A DNA stretch of 33,622 nt. It comes from Eubacteriales bacterium (lineage in GTDB: Bacteria > Bacillota > Clostridia > Lachnospirales > Lachnospiraceae). The DNA is taken from positions 1 to 33,622 of the forward strand of contig JAUNSC010000022.1 of assembly GCA_030539395.1 (NCBI GenBank), given 5' to 3'. Of the stretch, positions 1 to 8,492 are shown in pieces (the first letter of the stretch is position 1; every line of letters begins with the position of its first letter). A program made the position numbers and the translations under genes. Below the pieces are notes generated by a model. That model searched no databases and had not been told where the DNA came from. It saw nothing but the letters and a program-made list of their open reading frames with translations.

Positions 1-52
1 GAGCATCTGCCTTACAAGCAGAGGGTCATAGGTTCGAGCCCTATAGGTCCCA
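1..52 (+). tRNA. tRNA-Val (TAC), 5' end cut by window
   Basis: The 3' part of a tRNA is visible: anticodon arm with loop CTTACAA (anticodon TAC), T arm ATAGG/CCTAT around TTCGAGC, acceptor strand AGGTCCC and discriminator A. The D arm and 5' acceptor strand lie before the window. No CCA is encoded. Confidence 0.9.
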
Positions 53-78
53 CTTACAACATTTAAGTGTTGTAATAT

Positions 79-160
79 GGATGGATTCCCGAGTGGCCAA
101 AGGGGACAGACTGTAAATCTGCTGCAAATTGCTTCGGTGGTTCGAATCCACCTCCATCCA
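79..160 (+). tRNA. tRNA-Tyr (GTA)
   Basis: Acceptor GGATGGA pairs with TCCATCC and the discriminator is A. The anticodon loop CTGTAAA gives GTA. The long variable arm marks a class II tRNA, as expected for bacterial tRNA-Tyr. CCA is not encoded. Confidence 0.93.
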
Positions 161-187
161 TTCGCTGAAAGCGATTTAGTTAGATAT

Positions 188-260
188 GCCGATGTGGCTC
201 AATTGGCAGAGCAGCTGATTTGTAATCAGCAGGTTATCGGTTCGAGTCCGATCATCGGCT
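188..260 (+). tRNA. tRNA-Thr (TGT)
   Basis: Acceptor GCCGATG pairs with CATCGGC. Anticodon stem GCTGA/TCAGC closes loop TTTGTAA (anticodon TGT). The T loop is TTCGAGT. It is the third member of the closely spaced cluster. Confidence 0.93.
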
Positions 261-287
261 CTTTTCTTTTTTATTTTTATAGTATGT

Positions 288-361
288 CGCGGGGTGGAGC
301 AGTCTGGAAGCTCGTCGGGCTCATAACCCGAAGGTCATAGGTTCAAATCCTATCCCCGCAA
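288..361 (+). tRNA. Initiator tRNA-fMet (CAT)
   Basis: The anticodon loop CTCATAA reads CAT. Two hallmarks identify the bacterial initiator rather than the elongator: an unpaired C1-A72 end (CGCGGGG against CCCCGCA) and three consecutive G-C pairs in the anticodon stem (TCGGG/CCCGA). Confidence 0.93.
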
Positions 362-450
362 TTTTTTTTGCTCATTTTTAGAGCAACAGTTTTTGGGTGT
401 CGAAGCCGACATTTAATACAGAACGACATAATATACATTCAATCTTTTAT

Positions 451-523
<73 letters not shown>

Positions 524-529
524 CTAAAA

Positions 530-572
530 ACCGACAAATATCATGAAATTATGGTATTTGCCGGTTTTTTTT
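530..572 (+). terminator. Terminator of the tRNA cluster
   Basis: Arms ACCG and CAAATA pair with TATTTG and CGGT, with a single-base interruption on each side, followed by a run of eight or more T. It sits 7 nt after tRNA-Phe. Confidence 0.85.
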
Positions 573-606
573 ATGCAATAGGAATTTTTTATAATAAGAT
601 TGTTTT

Positions 607-1311
607 CTATATTGTTTCATCTACAAATTTTTTGAAAATCCTTTTACTATTTTGATCTGATTTATGTGAGAACTCCGGATGCCATTGTACAGCCCATACA
701 AATTTTTTATCTTTCATATAGACTGCTTCCACCAGATCATCTGTTGAATATGCCATTGCTGTCAGATGGGTGGATAGTTTTTTTATAGCCTGATGGTGGT
801 AACTGTTTACGTCCAGTTCCCTTATATTCAGGAGTTCATGCAGAGGGGTATTTTCAACAATTTTTACTTTATGGATGGAAATGTCATAAGGTGGAGTTTG
901 ATGATGTTCTAATTCTGATGGATGTTGCGTGGGCAGATCCTGATATAAACTTCCGCCAAGTACCGCATTTATAAATTGTATGCCCCTGCAGATTCCCAGA
1001 ACTGGTTTATCAGCTTTCAGAGCCATGCCAAACAGCTTCTTTTCCATAATATCTCTTTCTTTACAGCAGGCACCACATTCTTTCACAGGTACTTCGTTAT
1101 ACAGGTCAGGTGAAACATCATGACCCCCCGTAAAAAGAAAGCCATCACATTGCCCGACAAGTTGTGACAACATTTGGTCATCTTTTGTCAGCGGCAGCAT
1201 AATTGGAATACCTCCTGCTTCGATGATTCCGTCCATATAGCCTGGAAGCATCCACAGGCTTTCTTTTTCTTCATCATATAATGGAATCAGTCCAATAAGT
1301 GGTCTTTTCAT
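607..1311 (-). CDS. Class I glutamine amidotransferase-like peptidase C26 (gamma-glutamyl-GABA hydrolase type)
   Basis: A 234-residue protein of the peptidase C26 family, whose members (such as PuuD) hydrolyse gamma-glutamyl amides in the cytoplasm. The nucleophile elbow GICRG puts the catalytic Cys at 108, and WHPEF supplies His211 and Glu213, so the Cys-His-Glu triad is complete. The N-terminal pattern RPLIGLIP and the TGGHDVSP loop near 61-68 are typical. I start at the ATG at 1311, because an AGGAGG lies about 11 nt upstream and homology begins with this Met; an upstream ATG at 1380 has no such support. It is transcribed away from the amino-acid ABC operon. The true substrate is unknown; the neighbouring importer hints at amino-acid-derived compounds, which is inference. 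Confidence 0.85.
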   Translation of the reverse strand: MKRPLIGLIPLYDEEKESLWMLPGYMDGIIEAGGIPIMLPLTKDDQMLSQLVGQCDGFLFTGGHDVSPDLYNEVPVKECGACCKERDIMEKKLFGMALKADKPVLGICRGIQFINAVLGGSLYQDLPTQHPSELEHHQTPPYDISIHKVKIVENTPLHELLNIRELDVNSYHHQAIKKLSTHLTAMAYSTDDLVEAVYMKDKKFVWAVQWHPEFSHKSDQNSKRIFKKFVDETI

Positions 1312-1484
1312 AGATTCATAATCCTCCTCTGTATCTGTTGGATAACATAAAAAAAGCGGAGTCCTGTTATGGATCTCCACATCTTTGTGCTATTCCTATT
1401 GTAGCATATTTATCTATATTTTCAATAAGATTTATATGTGAAAGCTTATTCAGAATATGAATTAGCGCAATTTAAAAATCCTGT

Positions 1485-1514
1485 TTGACAATTATTTGTA
1501 TCCATACCTATAAT
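1485..1514 (+). promoter_or_regulatory. Sigma-A type promoter of the amino-acid ABC operon
   Basis: Perfect consensus hexamers TTGACA (1485-1490) and TATAAT (1509-1514) with an 18-bp spacer. Transcription should begin near 1521, giving a leader of about 75 nt before the first gene. Confidence 0.85.
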
Positions 1515-1527
1515 TGATATTGAAAAG

Positions 1528-1565
1528 GGCAACGGAGCCATTGATTGGATTCGCTGCCTTTTTTT
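1528..1565 (+). terminator. Leader terminator (possible attenuator) in the ABC operon 5' UTR
   Basis: Arm GGCAACGGAGCC (1528-1539) pairs with GGATTCGCTGCC (1547-1558), leaving two mismatches and a seven-nt loop, and is followed by seven T. It lies inside the leader just after the predicted start site, so it would end most transcripts unless antitermination occurs. No classical riboswitch domain fits in the few bases ahead of it. Confidence 0.6.
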
Positions 1566-1596
1566 GTTTCAAAAAATGTGAAAAGGAGAAATTATT

Positions 1597-2379
1597 ATGA
1601 AAAAAGGATTAACATTAAAATTTGTTTCTGCAATGGCAGTTGGCGCTCTTGCTGTATGCAGTCTGGCTTGTATGGCGTATGCATCTGATAAGGTATGGGT
1701 TATTACTACAGATACGGCATTTCGTCCGTTCGAGTATACTAATGCAGAGGGCGATTTCGTAGGAATTGATGTGGATATTCTGGCAGCAATAGCAGAGGAT
1801 CAGGGATTTGAATATGATCTGCAGTCTATTGGATGGGATGCAGGTATTGCAGCTGTTCAGGTTGGTCAGGCAGATGGATTGATTGCAGGCGCAACAATTA
1901 ATGATGAGAGAAAAGAAAAAGGCTGGATTTTTTCTGATGGTTATTATGATGCAACACAGTCTTTCTTTATTGCGGCTGATAGTGAAATCTCTTCTCTGGA
2001 AGAACTGGAAGGAAAAAATGTAGTAGTTAAGATTGGAACGGCCAGCAAAGATTTTGCAGAAAGTCTGAAAGATGAGTATGGCTTTACAGTTACTACAATG
2101 GAAACATCTACTGATATGTACCAGGATGTCATCAATGGCAACAGTGCAGCATGTATTGATGATACACCAATTACGCTGGCCTATATTACTCAGGATGGAG
2201 TACAGCTGAAAAAGCTGGAATGTGAAGGCGCTGAAAGCGAGTCTGCACCATATGGATTTGCCATTATGGATGAAGGAAATCAGGAACTTCTGGATATGTT
2301 TAACGAGGGTCTGAAGAACATTAAAGAAAGCGGAGAATATCAGGAAATTCTTGATAAATATCTGAAGACAGAAGAGTAA
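1597..2379 (+). CDS. Amino-acid ABC transporter substrate-binding protein
   Basis: A 260-residue family 3 periplasmic-type binding protein (SBP_bac_3) that captures an amino acid outside the membrane. It has a basic start, a hydrophobic signal core (about 8-26) and a probable cut at AYA-S (residue 29). Cys25 follows Ala and might be lipidated, but the lipobox is not canonical. The fold start TDTAFRPFEY and the segment GIDVDILAAIAEDQG are family hallmarks. AAAAGGAG precedes the ATG. It is the first gene of the operon with permease and ATPase, and a weak hairpin behind it could favour its higher expression. A polar amino acid is the likely ligand; which one is not clear. Confidence 0.9.
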   Translation: MKKGLTLKFVSAMAVGALAVCSLACMAYASDKVWVITTDTAFRPFEYTNAEGDFVGIDVDILAAIAEDQGFEYDLQSIGWDAGIAAVQVGQADGLIAGATINDERKEKGWIFSDGYYDATQSFFIAADSEISSLEELEGKNVVVKIGTASKDFAESLKDEYGFTVTTMETSTDMYQDVINGNSAACIDDTPITLAYITQDGVQLKKLECEGAESESAPYGFAIMDEGNQELLDMFNEGLKNIKESGEYQEILDKYLKTEE

Positions 2380-2422
2380 TTTCCAAAATATTTTCTGTAT
2401 ACTGAGATATTCAAGATATAGG

Positions 2423-2453
2423 CGCAGAGGGTTTGAATGGCTCTCTGCGTTTT
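2423..2453 (+). terminator. Weak intercistronic hairpin between binding protein and permease
   Basis: CGCAGAG (2423-2429) pairs with CTCTGCG (2443-2449), followed by TTTT. A partial terminator or RNA-stability hairpin here would yield more binding protein than membrane components, a common ABC-operon arrangement. Confidence 0.5.
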
Positions 2454-2480
2454 GCCAATAATCGAGAAGGAGAAATATTA

Positions 2481-3152
2481 ATGATAAGTATTATCCAGGT
2501 ATATGGCGTAATGCTTCTGGAATCCATGGGAAATACACTTGTCTTGTGTGTATTGTCACTGCTGGTGGCCATGGTGATCGGTTTAATTATTGCCTTATTT
2601 AATGTCGGAAAAAACCGTATTTTGAATTTGATTGGAACGATCTTTGTTGATGCAGTGAGAGGTGTACCGCTGATCGTATTAGCTTATTTCGTTTATTTTG
2701 GTGTTCCGCAGGCTGTAAAGATGATGGGAATTACCGGATTTCGTCTGTCAGCACTTTCTGCCGGTATTGTGGCACTTTCTATGAACTGCGGTGCATATAT
2801 GGCAGAGATTATCCGGGCAGGTATTGAAAGTGTAGATAAGGGACAGATGGAAGCAAGCCGCAGCCTTGGCCTTTCTTACGGAAAAAGTATGCGTCTTGTT
2901 GTAATTCCCCAGGCTATACGGACAATGATTCCTTCTATCATTAATCAGTTTATAATTACATTAAAAGATACATCTATTTTGTCTGTGATCGGTTTTCCGG
3001 AACTTGTTAATACCGGAAAAAACGTGGCAGGAAATACATTTATGAATCTGCAGGTGTGGGCTATCGTTGGTATCATGTATATGGTTGTTATCGTTACATT
3101 AAGTAAGGTAGCTAAAAGGGTGGAAAGGAGACTGAAACGTGGACAACAGTAA
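2481..3152 (+). CDS. Amino-acid ABC transporter permease (HisM/GlnP type)
   Basis: A 223-residue inner-membrane permease of the polar amino-acid uptake family. About five membrane segments are visible, plus the permease-ATPase contact loop [20 protein letters not shown] near residues 130-150. The start at 2481 is chosen because GAAGGAG lies 8 nt upstream and the Met begins at the usual place; a longer reading from 2433 would run through the intercistronic hairpin. The end overlaps the ATPase gene by 14 nt, which suggests translational coupling. It pairs as a homodimer with the downstream ATPase. Confidence 0.9.
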   Translation: MISIIQVYGVMLLESMGNTLVLCVLSLLVAMVIGLIIALFNVGKNRILNLIGTIFVDAVRGVPLIVLAYFVYFGVPQAVKMMGITGFRLSALSAGIVALSMNCGAYMAEIIRAGIESVDKGQMEASRSLGLSYGKSMRLVVIPQAIRTMIPSIINQFIITLKDTSILSVIGFPELVNTGKNVAGNTFMNLQVWAIVGIMYMVVIVTLSKVAKRVERRLKRGQQ

Positions 3153-3879
3153 AACGAAAATAAGTGTTACAAATCTGAAGAAAAATTTCGGAAAACTGGA
3201 AGTTCTCAAAGATATCAGCATAGATATCTCTGAAGGCGAGGTAGTGGTTCTCCTTGGTCCTTCCGGCAGCGGAAAATCTACGTTCCTGCGTTGTCTGAAT
3301 CAGCTGGAAACGGTGACAGGAGGGACAATCATGGTGGATGGAAATGATGTGACAGATAAACATGCTGATTTAAATAAGATCCGTGAAAATATTGGTATGG
3401 TGTTCCAGCATTTCAATTTGTTTCCGCATATGACAGTGCTTAAGAATATAACACTTGCACCAGTGGAATTGAAAAAAATGTCAAAAGAAGAGGCCAGGAA
3501 AAAGGGTATGGAGCTGTTGGATCGCGTAGGATTGGCAGATAAAGCGGATATTTTTCCAAATCAGCTTTCCGGCGGACAAAAACAGCGTGTGGCTATCGCA
3601 AGGGCACTTGCTATGAATCCGGATATCATGCTTTTTGATGAACCTACCTCCGCACTGGATCCGGAAATGGTTGGTGAAGTACTGGAAGTTATGAAAGAAC
3701 TGGCCAGAGAAGGAATGACAATGGCAGTTGTGACTCATGAAATCGGATTTGCGAGAGAAGTGGCACATCGAATTATTTTTATGGACGGAGGGTATATTGT
3801 TGAGCAGGGGACACCGGAAGAGATTTTGAAAAATCCAAAGGAAGAAAGGACCATTAATTTTCTGAATAAGGTGTTGTAG
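3139..3879 (+). CDS. Amino-acid ABC transporter ATP-binding protein (GlnQ type)
   Basis: A 246-residue ATPase that powers the importer. Walker [10 protein letters not shown] (40-48), Q-loop Gln90, signature LSGGQKQR (143-150), Walker B with FDEPT (166-170) and switch His200 are all intact. It starts with GTG at 3139 behind GGAAAGGAG and overlaps the permease by 14 nt. Ending in a short C-terminal tail after PEEIL, it has normal length for polar amino-acid importers and no regulatory domain. Confidence 0.92.
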   Translation: MDNSKTKISVTNLKKNFGKLEVLKDISIDISEGEVVVLLGPSGSGKSTFLRCLNQLETVTGGTIMVDGNDVTDKHADLNKIRENIGMVFQHFNLFPHMTVLKNITLAPVELKKMSKEEARKKGMELLDRVGLADKADIFPNQLSGGQKQRVAIARALAMNPDIMLFDEPTSALDPEMVGEVLEVMKELAREGMTMAVVTHEIGFAREVAHRIIFMDGGYIVEQGTPEEILKNPKEERTINFLNKVL

Positions 3880-3895
3880 ATAAAAGGAGTTTATT

Positions 3896-4480
3896 ATGAA
3901 AAAGATCATAACAATCAGTCGTGAATTTGGCGCCGGCGGAGGAACTATCGGACAGCTCGTGGCACAAAAGCTGAATTACGATTATTACGATAAAGAGATT
4001 ATTATGGAAGCAGCATGCCATGCAAATGTAGATATGGAACGTATGCTGCGCTATGATGAAAGAGTTCCCCGTAATTTTGGATTTGCCCAGAGTCTTTTCA
4101 ATTTTTACAACAGACCTTTAAGTGAAAAAGTTTTTCAGGCACAGAAAGAAGTAATACGAAAAATTGGGGAAAAGGGAAATTGCGTCATCATAGGTCGGAA
4201 TGCGAATAGTATTCTGCGTGAATATGACCGTGCGCTACATGTATTTGTTCATGCACCCATGTATTATCGGATGCTTCATATGAAAGATCTTATGCCGGAT
4301 ACATCCGAAGAAAAGATAATGGACGAACTTCAGTCTGTAGATCGTATAAGAAAAAAATATTGTACTTTCTATACGGATACGGTGTTTGGAATGTCTCAAT
4401 TTTATGATTTGTCCCTGAATACGGCAAAATTTGGAATAGACGGCTGTGCTGATATTATTTGTGAACTTGCGCAGATGTAA
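3896..4480 (+). CDS. Cytidylate kinase-like family protein
   Basis: A 194-residue P-loop protein of the cytidylate kinase-like family. The start MKKIITISREFGAGGGTIG carries the modified P-loop GAGGGTIG, followed by YYDKEIIMEAA and the central strand NCVIIGRNAN near residues 99-108. Such proteins resemble Cmk but a nucleotide substrate has rarely been shown. It lies 16 nt behind the ATPase with its own AAAGGAG and a terminator follows, so it is the last gene of the amino-acid transport operon. Why a nucleotide-kinase fold belongs there is unknown. Confidence 0.8.
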   Translation: MKKIITISREFGAGGGTIGQLVAQKLNYDYYDKEIIMEAACHANVDMERMLRYDERVPRNFGFAQSLFNFYNRPLSEKVFQAQKEVIRKIGEKGNCVIIGRNANSILREYDRALHVFVHAPMYYRMLHMKDLMPDTSEEKIMDELQSVDRIRKKYCTFYTDTVFGMSQFYDLSLNTAKFGIDGCADIICELAQM

Positions 4481-4484
4481 TCGG

Positions 4485-4540
4485 AATAAGATGCGTTTCT
4501 GAGAATCATATACATTTCTTAGAGCAGCATCTTATTTTAA
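4485..4540 (+). terminator. Terminator of the amino-acid ABC operon
   Basis: AATAAGATGC (4485-4494) is fully complementary to GCATCTTATT (4527-4536), followed by TT and, after AATGG, a further T run. It begins 4 nt after the kinase-like gene. Confidence 0.75.
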
Positions 4541-4599
4541 TGGTTTTTTCAAAGATGTAAAATGCTGATAAATACTATAAAAATAGTGAATATAGGTAC

Positions 4600-4628
4600 T
4601 TGACGCAAGTTATTTTTTATGGTAATAT
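4600..4628 (+). promoter_or_regulatory. Promoter of tRNA-Lys
   Basis: TTGACG (4600-4605) and TAATAT (4623-4628) are spaced by 17 bp. The start site falls about 35 nt ahead of the mature tRNA, leaving a 5' leader for RNase P to remove. Confidence 0.8.
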
Positions 4629-4668
4629 TTAACCTGTTCGTGAGATGCTCTTACGAAAAAAATATTGT

Positions 4669-4741
4669 GGAGCATTAGCTCAGTCGGTAGAGCACTTGAC
4701 TTTTAATCAAGTTGTCCGGGGTTCGAATCCCCGATGCTTCA
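4669..4741 (+). tRNA. tRNA-Lys (TTT)
   Basis: Acceptor GGAGCAT pairs with ATGCTTC (one G-T) and the discriminator is A. Anticodon stem CTTGA/TCAAG holds loop CTTTTAA, anticodon TTT. It is a single-gene unit with its own promoter and terminator. Confidence 0.94.
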
Positions 4742-4748
4742 TAGAAAG

Positions 4749-4779
4749 CCAGCAAACATTTGGTTTTGCTGGTTTTTTT
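4749..4779 (+). terminator. Terminator of tRNA-Lys
   Basis: CCAGCAAA (4749-4756) is perfectly complementary to TTTGCTGG (4765-4772), followed by seven T. It starts 8 nt after the tRNA. Confidence 0.9.
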
Positions 4780-4938
4780 GTTATTATAAATATAGAAGCA
4801 TTTATTTTTTATGCAAAATAAACCCTTTGGAGAATAAAAGCTTCTGACAGTTTACAGAGAGAAAGTTGCGCAGGCAGCAACGTGCCTGGTGAGAGTAATG
4901 GTAAAATTATTGTAATTACTTTGAAGGGAGGTTGCAAA

Positions 4939-7800
4939 ATGAATATAGGAGAAAAATACTATTGTTCAAAATGTATGATGGAGATAGAAGATGAGATAAT
5001 TTGTCCTTATTGTGGTCATGACCCTGAAACCTCCACTGGCAGAATTGCGTTGGAGGAGGGAACATTACTCTGCAATAGGCGTTATCAGATTGGCAGTATT
5101 TTGGGAACAGGCGGATTTGGGATAACCTATGCAGCGTGGGATTATACTTTAAGTCAGGCCGTGGCTATTAAAGAATATTTTCCATTTGATTATGCCTCAA
5201 GGGATGTGTGGGAAAGTAATACGGTTTTAGTAGATGAGAATGACGAGAACATTTTTCAGATTGGTCTGCAAAGATTTAGCCGGGAGGCCAGGATTCTTGC
5301 CACCTTACAGAATATAAAAAGTGTGGTTACGGTTTTTGACTGGTTTGAGGCAAATGGTACGGCATATATCGTAATGGAATTTGTTCGGGGTAAGACAATT
5401 GATCAGTATGTAACTGAAAATAATGTATCTCCGCAAAGGTTGATTGAGATGCTGAGAGATTTGGTGGATTCTTTAGTATCTATTCATGCCCAGGGGGTTT
5501 TACATCGGGATATCAGTCCCAGTAATATAATGGTTCAAGGGGACGGAATCATTAAATTGATTGATTTTGGCGCTGCTGTGGTGGAGGAGCGCCGGGCTCA
5601 GGGAAAAGACAGAACAGTGGTTTTTAATCGAAAATTTGCCCCTGTAGAGCAGTATGATGAGGAGGGACTGCAGGGACCCTGGACAGATGTCTACGCATTA
5701 AGTGCCACAATATATTATCTTATCACAGGTAAGTATCCTCAGGAGGCCATGGCAAGAAGAGGAAATGATACGTTGAGATCATTGCGTTCCCAGAAAATTC
5801 ATTTGAAAAAATGGCAGGAAAAAGCAATACAGGAGGGTATGATTCTTGATCCGGAAAAGCGGATTCAGAGTATGAATATATTTCGTTCCTATCTTTATCA
5901 TCTGCCTGTACCGGAAGAAATACGAATGAAAAGGCGGTTGATTTGCCAATATGCAGTGGGAAATATAGCGGCGCTGGCCATAGCAGGTTTAGCAGCATTT
6001 TGCCTGTTCAGAAATCCCGGATTAGAGTCATCTCATATTCTGATGGATGTTGAGAGGGAGGATTTTAAGGGAGAGAGTCTGCCTTATGATGTTTCCGGGC
6101 TTGACATTCATGTATTTGGAAATTCAAGCTATAACCGCAATGAGATTAAATCGATTACATTTCTGGACAGTATGGAAAATACAGGAGAGGATACCTGGGA
6201 TGTCTCCGAAGATGGTTCGGGTGGTGTGGTGGCCTGGGTAAAAGAGAATGGAGATTTATACGATTTGTATATAGCCGCAGATGGAGAGGTGCTGTCAGGA
6301 GAAAATTGCAAAGATCTTTTTGCATGTTTTGAAAATATAGAATATGTCAATTTTAATGATTGTTTTAACACTTCAGATGCTGTTTCTATGGAAAATATGT
6401 TTTATAGATGCAGGCAGATAAGGGATTTGGATTTATCAGGAATAGATACATCCTCTGTGACTTCTATGAATGAAATGTTTTATTATTGTCAAAGTATAGA
6501 GAAATTGGATGTCAGTGATCTTGATACTTCTTCTGTGACAGATATGTATGGAATGTTTTATCACTGTGAAAAACTGATTACCCTGGATATTTCGGGATTT
6601 AATACGGAGAAAGTGGAGGATTTCCGCTGTATGTTCAGTGGATGTGAAAATATTGTGGACTTAAATCTGGAAAATATCAGTACAGTGAAGGCTGATAAAA
6701 TGGATGCCATGTTTAAGAGCTGCAGGAAATTAATTCAGGCGGATATATCAGGATTTGATATAACAGGTGTGACCAGTATGGTGGGGATGTTTTCGGAATG
6801 CAGTTCTCTGGAAAAATTAAATCTCGGAAATTTTTACGCACCAAAGTTGGAAAATATGGCAAGTATGTTTAAAGAGTGCTCCAGTTTGACAGAGTTAAAT
6901 TTTAACGGAATATTAATGGGCAGATTGAAGGATATGGATAACTTGTTTATGGGCTGTGAGAAGCTCATTTCACTTGATCTCGGAGAGTTTGATACATCAA
7001 GTGTGAAAAATATGCGATCCGTATTTCGAGATTGCAAAAGTCTTCAGGAGGTAAATTTATCAGGATGGGATACTTCAAATGTAGAATCAATGTTTGATAT
7101 GTTTATGGGCTGTGAAAAGCTTACAGGCATTGATCTCAGTATGCTGCAGATGGAGAATTTGGAAAATATGTCTTTTATGTTCTGTGACTGTGTAAAGCTT
7201 AAAACAATTCATCTGCCTGAGGAAAGTGCGGGCAGGCTTACGGATATGGCAAAAATGTTTCAGAATTGCTCCAGTTTAATTTCTGTGGATATGAGCAGAT
7301 TTCAGGTACCTGCAGTGGAAGATGTATCTTTTATGTTTAAAGACTGTATTAATTTAAAAGAGGTAAATCTTCAGGGAATTCATACGGAAAATGTGACGAA
7401 TATGTCTTCCATGTTCAGAGGATGTGCCAGTCTGGAGGAATTAAATCTGAACTATTTTGATACATCCTCTGTGAGAGATATGTCCTGGATGTTTTATGAA
7501 TGTATAAACCTGAAAAAGCTGGATATCAGTAATTTTGATACGCTTGAGCTGCGTCACATGGAGTATATGTTTGGGGGCTGTTCAAATTTATCTGTTGTGG
7601 ATTTATCCGGATTTGTAATAGCAGAGGACAGCATTATTTTTGATACAGGGATGTTTTACGGATGCAAAAATCTTGAGGATCTTGATGTGTCAGGATTTGA
7701 TTTCAGGAGTACATATCAGGAGGATTATGCTCTCACAGAAACCTTGTGGGACGGAATGACCTTGAAAGAATTAAAGAAAGAGCAATCTGTTGCACAATAA
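4939..7800 (+). CDS. Membrane Ser/Thr protein kinase with extracellular BspA/DUF285 leucine-rich repeats
   Basis: A 953-residue receptor-like protein. In order: a zinc ribbon (Cys9, 12, 22, 25); a Hanks-type kinase domain at about 48-320 with glycine loop GTGGFG (56-61), Lys78 in VAIKE, HRD (189-191), Asn196 and DFG (209-211); one membrane helix at about 336-357; then 17 tandem 26-residue repeats from about 482, each with an MF-x2-C core followed by LDLSxFDTSS-like strands. The layout implies a cytosolic kinase and a surface-exposed LRR solenoid. The catalytic loop reads ISPSN, not LKPEN, so the usual Lys is missing, though this variant occurs in clostridial kinases. The ATG at 4939 follows AAGGGAGG; a GTG at 4882 lacks a ribosome site. 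It leads a cluster with SH3b and secreted proteins. The ligand is unknown. Confidence 0.9.
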   Translation: MNIGEKYYCSKCMMEIEDEIICPYCGHDPETSTGRIALEEGTLLCNRRYQIGSILGTGGFGITYAAWDYTLSQAVAIKEYFPFDYASRDVWESNTVLVDENDENIFQIGLQRFSREARILATLQNIKSVVTVFDWFEANGTAYIVMEFVRGKTIDQYVTENNVSPQRLIEMLRDLVDSLVSIHAQGVLHRDISPSNIMVQGDGIIKLIDFGAAVVEERRAQGKDRTVVFNRKFAPVEQYDEEGLQGPWTDVYALSATIYYLITGKYPQEAMARRGNDTLRSLRSQKIHLKKWQEKAIQEGMILDPEKRIQSMNIFRSYLYHLPVPEEIRMKRRLICQYAVGNIAALAIAGLAAFCLFRNPGLESSHILMDVEREDFKGESLPYDVSGLDIHVFGNSSYNRNEIKSITFLDSMENTGEDTWDVSEDGSGGVVAWVKENGDLYDLYIAADGEVLSGENCKDLFACFENIEYVNFNDCFNTSDAVSMENMFYRCRQIRDLDLSGIDTSSVTSMNEMFYYCQSIEKLDVSDLDTSSVTDMYGMFYHCEKLITLDISGFNTEKVEDFRCMFSGCENIVDLNLENISTVKADKMDAMFKSCRKLIQADISGFDITGVTSMVGMFSECSSLEKLNLGNFYAPKLENMASMFKECSSLTELNFNGILMGRLKDMDNLFMGCEKLISLDLGEFDTSSVKNMRSVFRDCKSLQEVNLSGWDTSNVESMFDMFMGCEKLTGIDLSMLQMENLENMSFMFCDCVKLKTIHLPEESAGRLTDMAKMFQNCSSLISVDMSRFQVPAVEDVSFMFKDCINLKEVNLQGIHTENVTNMSSMFRGCASLEELNLNYFDTSSVRDMSWMFYECINLKKLDISNFDTLELRHMEYMFGGCSNLSVVDLSGFVIAEDSIIFDTGMFYGCKNLEDLDVSGFDFRSTYQEDYALTETLWDGMTLKELKKEQSVAQ

Positions 7801-7897
7801 GCAACAGAAAAAGATATTTCTGTGTTACAATGTGATTATAAAAACAGAGGCAAGTATACAGAAGCAGATACTTGGCGGTTATGAAGGAGGTAGAAAT

Positions 7898-8431
7898 ATG
7901 AAATCTATAAGAATGGCACTTACTTTTAAACTGGCAGCGCTTTTTTTAGGAATTTTGATATCTATGGGATTTTGTCCGGTAAAGACGGAAGCATCCGCAA
8001 AGGTTATCGGCTTATATTCCGTCAAGGTTGACAGCGGATATCTGGCTTTGAGAAATGAAAAAGCCTACGATTCCTCCAATGAGATTGGAAAGCTGTACAC
8101 AGGTGATTATGTACTTCCCATCGGAAGCACAAGCTCAAGCGATGAATATTGGTATGTTTACTCCTACGATCAGGGAAAGCTTGGCTATGTCAACAGCAGC
8201 TACCTTGTATACGAAGGAAGATTAAAAAACGAAGAATATTACGATGTTAAGGTTGACAGCGGATATCTGGCTTTGAGAAAAGAAAAGGCTTATGATTCTT
8301 CTAATGAGATTGGAAAGCTGTACACAGGTGACTCTGTTTTGCTTTTAAATGACAGTGATTCTTCTTACTGGATTGTTTATTCACCGGATTTAATGAAGGC
8401 GGGATATGTAAATAAAGATTATCTTAAATAG
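7898..8431 (+). CDS. Secreted protein with two SH3b domains
   Basis: A 177-residue exported protein: signal peptide to about residue 33 (cut near TEA-S), then two bacterial SH3 repeats of about 65 residues. Each starts with VKVDSGYLALR and ends in a GYVN strand. SH3b domains usually bind peptidoglycan peptides or cell-wall ligands, so it is probably attached to the envelope non-covalently. No enzyme domain is present. The two halves are almost identical in DNA, showing a recent internal duplication. AAGGAGG sits 7 nt before the ATG at 7898. It follows the LRR kinase by about 100 nt with no terminator between, so co-transcription is likely. Confidence 0.8.
   Translation: MKSIRMALTFKLAALFLGILISMGFCPVKTEASAKVIGLYSVKVDSGYLALRNEKAYDSSNEIGKLYTGDYVLPIGSTSSSDEYWYVYSYDQGKLGYVNSSYLVYEGRLKNEEYYDVKVDSGYLALRKEKAYDSSNEIGKLYTGDSVLLLNDSDSSYWIVYSPDLMKAGYVNKDYLK
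8021..8106 (+). repeat. Internal direct repeat in the SH3b gene, copy 1
   Basis: 86 bp matching 8246-8331 with few differences, mostly at third codon positions. It encodes the first half of each SH3b domain. Confidence 0.85.
8246..8331 (+). repeat. Internal direct repeat in the SH3b gene, copy 2
   Basis: Partner of the 86-bp segment at 8021-8106. The two are separated by 139 bp of more diverged SH3b coding sequence. Confidence 0.85.
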
Positions 8432-8492
8432 ATAACAAAGATAATATTTCTCTGAAAAAGAGGTATTAAAATTTTTAAGAGGAGGATTCAAA

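Noticed and set aside
77-340. Open frame of 87 codons across the tRNA cluster
   Set aside because: It runs through tRNA-Tyr, tRNA-Thr and part of tRNA-fMet, all with full cloverleaf pairing, and has no ribosome site.
4882-4938. Longer N-terminus for the LRR kinase from a GTG
   Set aside because: No ribosome site ahead of it, while the ATG at 4939 has AAGGGAGG and begins directly before the zinc ribbon.
6360-7700. The 17 repeats in the LRR kinase as a DNA tandem repeat array
   Set aside because: Repetition is at protein level; the DNA of the units is diverged, so it is a domain array and not a satellite or CRISPR-like repeat.
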